Origin: a virus | Strand: one strand, 5' to 3' | Virus record (IMG/VR): IMGVR_UViG_3300026478_000590 | Span: 1-21,592 of that record | Length of the DNA: 21,592 bases | In this document: positions 6,701 to 11,900 of the stretch, in pieces | Numbering within the stretch: the stretch's first letter is position 1 | How the letters are laid out: every line of letters begins with the position of its first letter | Program-made: the position numbers and the translations under genes | The notes under the pieces: generated by a model | Told to the model about the DNA's origin: nothing | Seen by the model: the letters and a program-made list of their open reading frames with translations, nothing else | The model's database searches: none

Positions 6701-6904
6701 CTACCTGCCACCCCCATTGATGTATTCAACGGAATAACCGTTTGGCATGAGCGGGTTCTCTCTGACATTGACCACCGGCCGGCCATAGAAATCAGGAAGG
6801 GTGCAACCAGTGAAGGGTGCATCTTCTGGTGTGATGTCAGTACCGAGGTAGTAGCCGCAGGGAGGGCCTGCCAGCTGAGCAAGAAGCAATGCAGTGGTGA
6901 GCAT
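6701..6904 (-). CDS. Small exported protein downstream of integrase
   Basis: ATG at 6904 lies 4 bases after the integrase stop and is preceded by a strong Shine-Dalgarno sequence (GGAGG, 9 bases upstream), itself within the end of the integrase gene. The 67-residue product begins MLTTALLLAQLAGPPCGYYLG, a signal-peptide-like segment, and has three Cys in all. It continues with PDFYGRPVVNVRENPLMPNG. Function unknown. It is the last gene of the leftward operon. The 91 bases between it and the convergent gene ending at 6609 have no clear terminator. Confidence 0.6.
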   Translation of the reverse strand: MLTTALLLAQLAGPPCGYYLGTDITPEDAPFTGCTLPDFYGRPVVNVRENPLMPNGYSVEYINGGGR

Positions 6905-6908
6905 GTGA

Positions 6909-7898
6909 TCAGGCCTCCAGTGCGCTGACGCAGGCAGCGAGTGCATCGGTTTGAAGGTGCAGGTAACGCTGCACAGAGGCCAGCGAGGTCCAACCACCAA
7001 AGGTCATGAGCTGGTGCAGAGGGATGCCTGCAGCGGCGAGCTTGCTGGCGCAGCTGTGTCTGGTGGTATGGATGCCGAGCTGTGGGTCATCACCAACACC
7101 GGCGTACTCAGCAGCCTTCTCAAACAGGCGTCTGTATTGGGCGTAGGTGTAGGGGAAGACGCGATGGGTGCGGATAGCAGGCAGGTGCTGCTCAACAGCA
7201 GCTACAGCCTTGGCAGTGAGCGGGATGCTGCGGACCTTGTTGTTCTTGGTCTTGGCAAAGGTCACACGTCTACGGGCGAGGTCAATGTCTGCACCAGTGA
7301 GGTGTTCAAGCTCACCCCAGCGAGCACAGGTCTCAAGCAGGAACACCAGGCAATCGGCCGCTGCAGGTTCTCCAATGCGTTGGAAGTATTGGCAGAACAG
7401 AGCGGTCTCCTCATCAGAGAGCACGCGGTCCTTGGTGTTTTGCAGCTTGAGCTGTTGCGGGAAGCGCGGCACCTGCTGGATGTGACCACGCAGGTGAGCG
7501 TCATTGAACATGGACCGCAGTGCTGAGACCTTCTTGTTGACGGTGGAAGGCCTGTTACCGGCGGCTAGGAGCTTTTGCCGCCAGGCATCGACATCAGGCG
7601 CTGTGATCTCACTGAGGAGGGTGTGAGGGCCGAAGTAATCAACAGCTGCTTGTGAGTACATGGCAGCTGTCCGTTCAGCTGAGGTGCCATCCCAGCGGAC
7701 CTTGAGGGACAGGCGTCGTGCATCTTGCAGGCTGAACAGCTGGATGGGTGTAGCGGGCTTGGCCAGCAGTGCTTCGAGCAGCTCACGCTTACGGCTGATG
7801 GCCTCACGTTTGGTCTTGCAGAGAGCTGTCTTGCGCTTGCCATTGACGGTGACATCAGCCACCCAGCCAGTGGGTGTATGGCGGATAGAGCCGGACAT
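6909..7898 (-). CDS. int: Tyrosine integrase
   Basis: This 329-residue recombinase has an N-terminal arm-binding-like domain (GWVADVTVNGKRKTA), a core-binding domain (about 75-160, with STVNKKVSALRSMFNDAH) and a catalytic domain. Catalytic residues are visible: Arg193 in CARWGEL, a Lys near 216-221 (KTKNNK), His277 and Arg280 in HTTRHSC, Trp303 in FGGWTS replacing the second His, and the nucleophile Tyr312 in VQRYLHL. All are present, so it should be active. It would catalyse site-specific integration and excision. The translation start is preceded by 24 bases made only of A and C. The only plausible att site seen, the tRNA-Leu fragment at 18048, lies about 10 kb away. Confidence 0.95.
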   Translation of the reverse strand: MSGSIRHTPTGWVADVTVNGKRKTALCKTKREAISRKRELLEALLAKPATPIQLFSLQDARRLSLKVRWDGTSAERTAAMYSQAAVDYFGPHTLLSEITAPDVDAWRQKLLAAGNRPSTVNKKVSALRSMFNDAHLRGHIQQVPRFPQQLKLQNTKDRVLSDEETALFCQYFQRIGEPAAADCLVFLLETCARWGELEHLTGADIDLARRRVTFAKTKNNKVRSIPLTAKAVAAVEQHLPAIRTHRVFPYTYAQYRRLFEKAAEYAGVGDDPQLGIHTTRHSCASKLAAAGIPLHQLMTFGGWTSLASVQRYLHLQTDALAACVSALEA

Positions 7899-7922
7899 GG
7901 TGGTGGTTGTTGGTGGTGGTGG
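7899..7922 (-). promoter_or_regulatory. A/C-only leader before integrase
   Basis: On the coding strand the whole 24-base gap between the upstream stop and the integrase ATG is built of A and C (ACC/AAC units, containing CCAACAACCACCACC). There is no Shine-Dalgarno sequence. The same core precedes other genes of this operon (9041-9058, 9296-9329, 9721-9737). Confidence 0.75.
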
Positions 7923-8240
7923 TCAGAGCCCTTCGATCTGACGCCGGAGGGCTTTGCCTTTGGGTGTGAGCTGAACAAGGAAACGCCTGCCTTCTGCTGG
8001 ATCACGCACGACCTGAACAAGGCCAAAGCCCTCATGACCTTTGCGGTTCATGGGGCCTAGAGCATTGATGGTGCGGCTGACAGCGCTGTTGGAGAGGTCC
8101 AGGCGTTGTTCGATCAGCCGGAGTGTGCAGGGCTCGCTTTCGGCAACGACCAGGAAGACCTGGGCGAAGTGAATAGGGAGATGGGTTGGGTCTAGGGACG
8201 CAAACACGTCCAAAGCCCTCTCCAACAGACGTAAATCCAA
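7923..8240 (-). CDS. Winged-helix (MarR-like) regulator
   Basis: The product has 105 residues from a TTG start at 8240. An in-frame TGA two codons upstream rules out a longer form. Residues 38-61 (CTLRLIEQRLDLSNSAVSRTINAL) form a helix-turn-helix. Residues 71-98 (FGLVQVVRDPAEGRRFLVQLT, then PKGKAL) form a beta-wing typical of MarR proteins. It lies directly upstream of int in the same operon, so regulation of lysogeny or of excision is likely. An operator-like dyad (8272-8283) sits 31 bases before the start. It could also be a recombination directionality factor, but the wing favours a transcription regulator. Confidence 0.8.
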   Translation of the reverse strand: MDLRLLERALDVFASLDPTHLPIHFAQVFLVVAESEPCTLRLIEQRLDLSNSAVSRTINALGPMNRKGHEGFGLVQVVRDPAEGRRFLVQLTPKGKALRRQIEGL

Positions 8241-8461
8241 GGATCAGCTCTTGCCTGGGTACTAGGAGTCTCGCACCTGTGCACGGCGAGCTGGCGTTTG
8301 CCAGGCGACAGCAGCCCCCATAGGCGAAACCCTGTCCTGCCAGTGGATGTAGGCAGGTCCAGGGCTGCTAGAAATACCCAGCTTGTGCTGGGATCTGCAT
8401 CTGATTTACAGCGCATTGACTACTAGGTATGCACGGGTGATGAGTAGGTGGACCCTACAGG
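8241..8461. promoter_or_regulatory. Intergenic region between the two winged-helix genes
   Basis: This 221-bp region has no convincing gene. It contains CGCACCTGTGCA (8272-8283), nine of ten arm positions of the TGCAC-NN-GTGCA operator, and a weaker TGCACGGGTGAT (8430-8441). CTGGC-GTTT-GCCAG (8291-8304) is a hairpin, and TTTGCCAGGCG recurs at 8296-8306 and 8471-8481. A leftward promoter for the downstream winged-helix gene and int is plausible, but I cannot assign -10 and -35 boxes. Confidence 0.4.
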
Positions 8462-8800
8462 TCACTGGTTTTTGCCAGGCGTCCTGAGGGAATCAACGAG
8501 GTGTTGGCCTTGTTCAGTGAGCAGGAGTTGGCGGCCGCCTTTATGCGGATGTGGTCTTGCTTCCAGAAGGCTGAAGGGGCTTGGTTTCCAGGCGCCTGAC
8601 ACGTAGGCAGCACGGCCAAGGAGTGCTGAGACGATGCGGTGCGCTGTACGACCTGACAGGTCCATGACCTGCTGCAGTTCAGCGACTGAATCGACGCCAT
8701 CAGCTACATGGAGGAGGGCCTCAGCTGTTGCTGCTGTGGTGGTTGGTGAGCAGCTGCGGAAGGCCGACAGGTAGGCCTTGAAGGGTTGGAGATTGTTCAC
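8462..8800 (-). CDS. Second winged-helix regulator
   Basis: The GTG at 8800-8798 overlaps the TGA of the upstream gene (GTGA), so translational coupling is likely. The product has 112 residues. A helix-turn-helix lies at about 37-62 (DSVAELQQVMDLSGRTAHRIV) and a wing ends in GRQLLLTEQGQHLVDSL (89-105), the MarR-like LTxxGxxL signature also present in the downstream regulator. The two are likely paralogues. The N-terminal segment SPTTTAATAE is encoded by an A/C-rich stretch like the operon's leaders. An overlapping frame starting at 8700 has unnatural composition and was set aside. Confidence 0.7.
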   Translation of the reverse strand: MNNLQPFKAYLSAFRSCSPTTTAATAEALLHVADGVDSVAELQQVMDLSGRTAHRIVSALLGRAAYVSGAWKPSPFSLLEARPHPHKGGRQLLLTEQGQHLVDSLRTPGKNQ

Positions 8801-9039
8801 AAGCCGCAACGATCAAGCAGGGCTGACAAGATCTCCTCAGTCACTGGCACCTGGCCCCAGTTGATGGCTGGAGGGTTCTTGATGGCGTCAATGCGGGCCA
8901 TTGCCTCGATGGCTTCAATGCTGGGCTTTCCTCGCTTGAAGCTGTCCTTCTGCCGGCTGGCAGCGAAGCAAGTGAGGGCAACAGCAAGGCCAGCAGGGCC
9001 AGCCAGGACTGAGAGCGGAAGAATGAAGAACCAGGCCAT
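8797..9039 (-). CDS. Small membrane protein
   Basis: From the ATG at 9039 the product has 80 residues. A hydrophobic segment spans residues 2-27 (MAWFFILPLSVLAGPAGLAV and on). A basic stretch (RQKDSFKRGK) and a soluble tail with WGQVPVTEEILSALLDRCGL follow. The ATG follows CCAACAACCACCACCG, the leader motif shared in this operon, which fixes the start over a longer frame beginning at 9087. Function unknown; membrane anchoring with a cytoplasmic tail is inferred from the positive residues. Confidence 0.65.
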   Translation of the reverse strand: MAWFFILPLSVLAGPAGLAVALTCFAASRQKDSFKRGKPSIEAIEAMARIDAIKNPPAINWGQVPVTEEILSALLDRCGL

Positions 9040-9040
9040 C

Positions 9041-9058
9041 GGTGGTGGTTGTTGGTGG
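9041..9058 (-). promoter_or_regulatory. A/C-only leader before small membrane protein
   Basis: The coding strand reads CCACCAACAACCACCACC, one base before the ATG at 9039. It is the same core as before int, with no purine-rich ribosome-binding site. Confidence 0.7.
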
Positions 9059-9108
9059 ACAGCTGGTGAGAGCTGTAGAGGGCCCAACAGGAGGGCCCAG
9101 TGCAGCTG

Positions 9109-9291
9109 TCAGCCGTTGGCCAGTGCGAAGGACTGGAAGGCGTCCAGCAGATCGCTGAAGAGCTGGGCCTCTTCCTCGTCCTTGATCAGTTCAGGCGCTT
9201 TGGCAGCCAGCCGGTTAAGGGCTGCAAGGGTGAGCCGTATCTCCTGGCTGTTGACGAAGGCAAAGGAAGGGACGGGTTCGCGGTTGGTCAT
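9109..9291 (-). CDS. Small acidic helical protein, 60 residues
   Basis: MTNREPVPSFAFVNSQEIRL leads into a predicted helical pair (LTLAALNRLAAKAPELIKDE and EEAQLFSDLLDAFQSFALAN). There is no membrane segment or known motif. The start is preceded by an extended A/C-rich leader (9296-9329). It resembles the size and helical style of small phage regulators or chaperone-like proteins, but I do not recognise it. Confidence 0.6.
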   Translation of the reverse strand: MTNREPVPSFAFVNSQEIRLTLAALNRLAAKAPELIKDEEEAQLFSDLLDAFQSFALANG

Positions 9292-9295
9292 GGCT

Positions 9296-9329
9296 TGTGG
9301 TGGTGGTTGGTGGTTGGTGGTTGTTATTG
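9296..9329 (-). promoter_or_regulatory. A/C-rich leader before the 60-residue gene
   Basis: On the coding strand this is AACAACCACC followed by three AACCACC/ACCACC units and ACA, nearly free of G and T. It ends four bases before the ATG at 9291. It is the longest of the four leaders. Confidence 0.7.
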
Positions 9330-9349
9330 AGAGGCCTCTAGGAGGCCCG

Positions 9350-9490
9350 CTAAGGGCCTGTCAGTAGCCCAGAGCTGTGAGTGGTGCTGAGAGGCCTTAC
9401 AGGCTCTCGCTGGCCCTTGTGAAGGTCAGTGGTGCACAGGATCGCCAGAGCGAACCCCAGCACCACGCAAGCCAAACGGTTACAGGTCAT
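9350..9490 (-). CDS. Possible 46-residue membrane peptide
   Basis: An ATG at 9490 lies 10 bases after the stop of the preceding gene, with a purine-rich stretch (GAGGGCAAGGGA) just upstream. The product MTCNRLACVVLGFALAILCT carries one hydrophobic helix and a polar tail ending SSGLLTGP. It could be a small membrane protein or a lipoprotein-like peptide. It is too short for certainty, and its leader differs from those of its neighbours. Confidence 0.4.
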   Translation of the reverse strand: MTCNRLACVVLGFALAILCTTDLHKGQREPVRPLSTTHSSGLLTGP

Positions 9491-9500
9491 TCCCTTGCCC

Positions 9501-9713
9501 TCAGCCTTTGAACGTTGCACCGATTGCAAGACCCCTCAAAAACTCCTTGGCCTCTGAGGCAGTCAGACACTCAGCCAGTGCGTCAGCACCTTTGCCGTTG
9601 GTCCTCATAACTGAGTAGCCAGTCAGCGACTTCTGCAGCCAGAGATCCCACTGAGTGGCAATAGCTGCGGTCTCAGCTCTGCCGTCCAGCTCTTTCCTTG
9701 TGATGCGTGCCAT
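9501..9713 (-). CDS. First gene of the leftward operon, 70-residue protein
   Basis: From the ATG at 9713 the product begins MARITRKELDGRAETAAIAT and continues with QWDLWLQKSLTGYSVMRTNG and LTASEAKEFLRGLAIGATFK. It is a mixed basic/acidic single-domain protein with no membrane segment. A longer frame from 9899 crosses the promoter and operator and is rejected. An A/C leader (9721-9737) and a leftward promoter (9763-9792) lie directly upstream. As promoter-proximal gene of the lysogeny-type operon it may be regulatory, but no helix-turn-helix is obvious. Confidence 0.65.
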   Translation of the reverse strand: MARITRKELDGRAETAAIATQWDLWLQKSLTGYSVMRTNGKGADALAECLTASEAKEFLRGLAIGATFKG

Positions 9714-9720
9714 TGCTCTG

Positions 9721-9737
9721 TTGGTGGTGGTTGTTGG
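9721..9737 (-). promoter_or_regulatory. A/C-only leader before the 70-residue gene
   Basis: The coding strand reads CCAACAACCACCACCAA, seven bases from the ATG. The 13-mer TCCAACAACCACC spanning its start also occurs on the plus strand at about 10360-10372, in the leader of the rightward winged-helix gene. Confidence 0.7.
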
Positions 9738-9746
9738 ACCGATGCA

Positions 9747-9760
9747 GTGCACCGGTGCAC
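9747..9760. promoter_or_regulatory. Operator OL: 14-bp perfect palindrome
   Basis: GTGCACCGGTGCAC is a perfect palindrome. Its inner 12 bp, TGCACCGGTGCA, have the same arms as the palindrome in the rightward promoter (TGCACATGTGCA). It covers the expected start point of the leftward promoter, a position for repression. Confidence 0.7.
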
Positions 9761-9762
9761 AC

Positions 9763-9792
9763 GTCATAGCACCTCTTTGACACTTGTGGCAA
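9763..9792 (-). promoter_or_regulatory. Leftward promoter for the integrase operon
   Basis: On the minus strand TTGCCA (9792-9787), an 18-bp spacer and TATGAC (9768-9763) form a plausible sigma-70 promoter about 50 bp upstream of the first gene. The -35 box lies within an imperfect dyad TTGaCAC-TT-GTGgCAA (9777-9792), a possible second binding site. The operator 9747-9760 overlaps the predicted start. Confidence 0.5.
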
Positions 9793-9821
9793 TTGGGCGC
9801 GGGGATTGGCGTGCTGCTTCC

Positions 9822-9839
9822 TATGCGTGTAGACGCATA
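9822..9839. repeat. Inverted repeat TATGCGT-GTAG-ACGCATA
   Basis: Perfect 7-bp arms with a 4-base spacer lie about 30 bp upstream of the leftward -35 box. It could be a second class of operator or a recombinase-type core site. Only the repeat itself is certain. Confidence 0.5.
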
Positions 9840-10284
9840 CAAGCCATGCAGCCATGCCTGCTCACAGCCGGCCACACCACCACCACGCACCACACACACC
9901 AGCCCTCAACACCACGTCAGCGGATCTCAAATCCGCAGACACACCAGTCAGCACCTGCCCCTACCGCCCCCGCCTGCCCAGCACCTGCTCACACCCCCTG
10001 CCCCTGCCCTCAAAACGACATCAGCCCCTACCCCCAGCAACCAGCGCTCACAGCCCCAAGCACCGGGGGCATGGGGGGAACGTCACCGTCGCGCTGTAGC
10101 GGAAGCCATCACATCGCGCGAGGTAAAACTGGGAAATGAGTGAGGTGAGTGCACCCCTTGAAGTGAGTGGGTCCGAAAGGAGCCAGGAGGGAGAGGGGTG
10201 CAGGAGATCTCCAGTAGTGAGATCTAGTGACTGAATAAGAATCTAAAGAGGCGGAAAAACGGGCTAGGTGCGGACGGAGAGGTA

Positions 10285-10315
10285 TTGACACCTATGTCTG
10301 CACATGTGCAATACT
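10285..10315 (+). promoter_or_regulatory. Rightward promoter with embedded operator
   Basis: The -35 box TTGACA (10285-10290) is perfect. A -10 candidate (CAATAC/AATACT, 10309-10315) lies 18-19 bp further on. Between them is the 12-bp perfect palindrome TGCACATGTGCA (10299-10310), with the same arms as the leftward operator. A repressor bound there would block RNA polymerase. The -10 match is weak, so activation or precise spacing is uncertain. Confidence 0.65.
10299..10310. promoter_or_regulatory. Operator OR: 12-bp perfect palindrome
   Basis: TGCACATGTGCA lies between the -35 and -10 of the rightward promoter. It shares arms TGCAC/GTGCA with the palindrome at 9748-9759, which strongly suggests one dimeric regulator for both promoters. 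Confidence 0.7.
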
Positions 10316-10430
10316 CGGGGTATGGAACCCGTTGCCCTGACAGGGGTGACAAATGTGTCCATCCAACAACCACCGGTATCACTGGCTTCTGGCTGCCCTT
10401 CCCCAATGGCCAATACCAATCCATCCCCCA

Positions 10431-10796
10431 ATGCTTTTACCTATGGACAGAACGAGCTTTGTGATGGTTCACCTCAAGGACACCGAGAGGGTCATGGACC
10501 TGTACTCGCAGCGAGCGATCAAGCCCAGGGACGGGATGCTGCTTTGGTGCCTGCTGTCGTTTGCTGATCCATCTACCGGTCGGATCTGGGCATCAGCTGA
10601 CGGGCTGGCTGACCGGATGGGCAGCAACGCTGCAGAGATCCGCGCTGGCATTGCCCGTCTGAAGAAGCAGCACCTGCTCAGGCAGATCAAGAACTCTGTG
10701 ACCGGTGAGCGGTATTACCGGATCAACCCATGGATGGTCTCCTGCGGGAAGTCTCAATCCATCGGTCTGGCCATGAAGGAGTTCGAGGAGGCCTGA
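10431..10796 (+). CDS. Winged-helix DNA-binding protein (replication-initiator-like)
   Basis: The product has 121 residues from ATG 10431; ATG 10443 is also possible, and 10353 would give a doubtful Pro/His-rich extension. Residues 54-83 (SADGLADRMGSNAAEIRAGI, then ARLKKQHLLRQ) form a helix-turn-helix. The wing is IKNSVTGERYYRINPWMV (86-103). The wing ending YYRINPWMV-x-x-G resembles plasmid/phage RepL-type or initiator winged helices. It is the first gene after the operator-controlled rightward promoter, so an early regulator or replication-control role fits. The leader contains CCAACAACCACC like the leftward genes. Confidence 0.65.
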   Translation: MLLPMDRTSFVMVHLKDTERVMDLYSQRAIKPRDGMLLWCLLSFADPSTGRIWASADGLADRMGSNAAEIRAGIARLKKQHLLRQIKNSVTGERYYRINPWMVSCGKSQSIGLAMKEFEEA

Positions 10797-10797
10797 G

Positions 10798-11304
10798 ATG
10801 AAGTTCCTCGCAGCTCTCGCGGCAGTGTTCCTGGCGGCACCTGCCTATGCCCAACAAGAGGCACCCGCGCCATGTGCTCGCAACATGGTCGAGAAAACAG
10901 ACGCCAACCGCTGGTGCGCAAGGCGTTACAGCGCTGAAGACATCCAATGGCAAGACCGTCAAGCGGCGGCCTACTGCCGGATGGATCGTGATCTGCGGCT
11001 TGTCCGTGGTGACGTTCTCGCTCAGCAGGGGCAGTACCTGGAGATCGCTACCAACAGGGTTTCCTGGGATTACCAGGTCCAGCGTTACGACGGGTTGATT
11101 GCCCACGGCCCATTCATTGATCGCATCGCTGCTTGCACGGCTGATCAGCGAACCGCTTTTCACAAGCGCTACATCGAGCCGATGTTGTCTGGCGTTGGCA
11201 GCTACTACCCCTCGTACACCGGTGGCCCTGTCCACGTCCGTGCACACACCCGCTGCAATGCGAGGAAGTGCTGGTCTGTGAGGAGCTACACCCGGCGGCG
11301 CTAA
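10798..11304 (+). CDS. Exported cysteine-containing protein
   Basis: The ATG lies one base after the upstream stop, so this is the same operon. The 168-residue product has a signal peptide (MKFLAALAAVFLAAPAYAQQ) and a basic mature part with several Cys (PCARN, WCARRY, YCRMD, ACTAD and RCNARKCWSVRSYTRRR). No catalytic motif is recognised. It is the fifth signal-peptide protein on this element if the short 6701-6904 product is counted. Lysogenic conversion or cell-envelope modification is a guess. Confidence 0.65.
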   Translation: MKFLAALAAVFLAAPAYAQQEAPAPCARNMVEKTDANRWCARRYSAEDIQWQDRQAAAYCRMDRDLRLVRGDVLAQQGQYLEIATNRVSWDYQVQRYDGLIAHGPFIDRIAACTADQRTAFHKRYIEPMLSGVGSYYPSYTGGPVHVRAHTRCNARKCWSVRSYTRRR

Positions 11305-11511
11305 GGTCCAGTCATCCGTAACGGGTGGTGCCGACGGAGCTACTGGAGTTTGGATTTGCTGGCCGAGACAGCGGATTCCAGTTCCGGTGGTTGTTGGGGA
11401 AGCCCCTGCTGCTTACGGGTGGTGGGGGCTTCCTTGTGGCTGCAGGAGGCTGCAGGTCGACTGCGGCGCGACAGCGCTGCAAACTGGGTGTGATGCACCA
11501 GTGCCTTGTAA
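11305..11511. other. Structured intergenic region
   Basis: These 207 bp have no convincing gene. GGAAGCCCC (11398-11406) and GGGGCTTCC (11425-11433) form a perfect 9-bp stem around an 18-base loop, with no T run after it. ACGGGTGGTG occurs at 11319-11328 and inside the loop at 11415-11424. The 3' end contains the 23-bp element listed separately. Candidates are a transcript-processing site, an attenuator or a structured RNA. Confidence 0.4.
11481..11503 (+). promoter_or_regulatory. 23-bp element, copy 1 (before the 11512 gene)
   Basis: AAACTGGG, three variable bases, then GATGCACCAGTG. The same 23 positions recur at 13973-13995 with 20 identities and identical spacing. It ends 8 bases before the ATG at 11512. 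The length equals that of T7-class promoters, so a phage RNA polymerase promoter is one reading. A regulatory or translational element is another. Confidence 0.5.
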
Positions 11512-11733
11512 ATGGCCTATCTCACCAACAACGAACGACTGGATCTTGGTCTGATCGGTCAGTCCGATCGTCCTGTTGCTGACATCCAAGCAGCGCTGGC
11601 CACAGCACCTGCTGGCTACTACGTCGAGGGTGTTGCTGTTGCTGGCCCTCCTAAGGGCGGTCCTGGTGCACCTGGTCCTTCCGGTAGCGCTGGCGGTACT
11701 GACCCCGGTAGCACCAAGCGGATGCGCAAGTGA
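11512..11733 (+). CDS. Small protein with collagen-like Gly-Pro tail
   Basis: This 73-residue protein has a helical N-terminal half (MAYLTNNERLDLGLIGQSDR) and then PVADIQAALATAP. A Gly/Pro-rich segment follows at 44-64 (AGPPKGGPGAPGPSGSAGG) and the end is basic (KRMRK). Collagen-like runs are common in phage tail proteins. The gene lies just ahead of the terminase and its TGA overlaps the next ATG (TGATG), so it belongs to the packaging/late operon. Function unknown. Confidence 0.6.
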   Translation: MAYLTNNERLDLGLIGQSDRPVADIQAALATAPAGYYVEGVAVAGPPKGGPGAPGPSGSAGGTDPGSTKRMRK

Positions 11734-11900
11734 TGGAGTTCCAGGCTGAACAGATGAGGGATGACTGCGTGAAGGTCTCCCTCTCCCATAACGGCCTGGA
11801 AGCCGTCTGCTTCGTCTCTTCCTTCCATCTGGTGGCAGATAAACGGAAGCAGCTTGAAGCGGCCTTACAGGAGCTTCTAGAGGTGGCTGAGGGCGTATGA
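11733..11900 (+). CDS. Small protein upstream of terminase, 55 residues
   Basis: It overlaps both neighbours (TGATG at its start, ATGA with the terminase). The product is acidic and partly helical: MEFQAEQMRDDCVKVSLSHN, then FVSSFHLVADKRKQLEAALQ and ELLEVAEGV. It fills the usual position of the small terminase subunit but is much shorter than T7 gp18 and lacks a recognisable DNA-binding motif. It is probably a separate unknown, because a better small-subunit candidate lies after the terminase on the other strand. Confidence 0.6.
   Translation: MEFQAEQMRDDCVKVSLSHNGLEAVCFVSSFHLVADKRKQLEAALQELLEVAEGV

Larger units (their letters stand above)
9738..10430. other. Divergent control region
   Basis: About 690 bp between the leftward operon and the rightward winged-helix gene contain no convincing gene. 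Besides the promoters and operators listed separately, it holds a hairpin GCGGAT-CTCAA-ATCCGC (9920-9936) and the palindrome GGAGATCTCC (10203-10212). It also holds GTGAGTG-like repeats around 10137-10170 and AAACTGGGAA (10126-10135), shared with the region before the 14003 gene. From about 9870 to 10065 the plus strand is very rich in C and A and poor in G, then becomes purine-rich. A lysis-lysogeny switch is likely; an origin is possible but unproven. Confidence 0.6.

Noticed and set aside
8192-8416. 74-residue leftward frame with an SPGKRQ motif resembling the winged-helix C-terminus
   Set aside because: The resemblance is one short motif; the rest is not protein-like and overlaps the start of the first winged-helix gene. 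At most a decayed duplicate.
8455-8700. 81-residue frame overlapping the second winged-helix gene
   Set aside because: Cys/Ser/Gln-rich with no domain pattern, whereas the overlapping frame encodes a clear helix-turn-helix and wing coupled by GTGA to its neighbour.
7899-9737. A/C-rich repeats as a CRISPR array or simple microsatellite
   Set aside because: Copies are not regularly spaced and have no spacers; each sits directly before a start codon.
9955-10020. G-quadruplex on the minus strand
   Set aside because: Runs of three or more G occur, but four runs with loops of seven or fewer bases are not found; one loop would need about 14 bases.
10304-10567. 87-residue frame starting at the rightward promoter, possibly fused to the winged-helix gene by frameshift
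   Set aside because: Its second half overlaps the winged-helix frame with poor composition, and no slippery sequence is evident.
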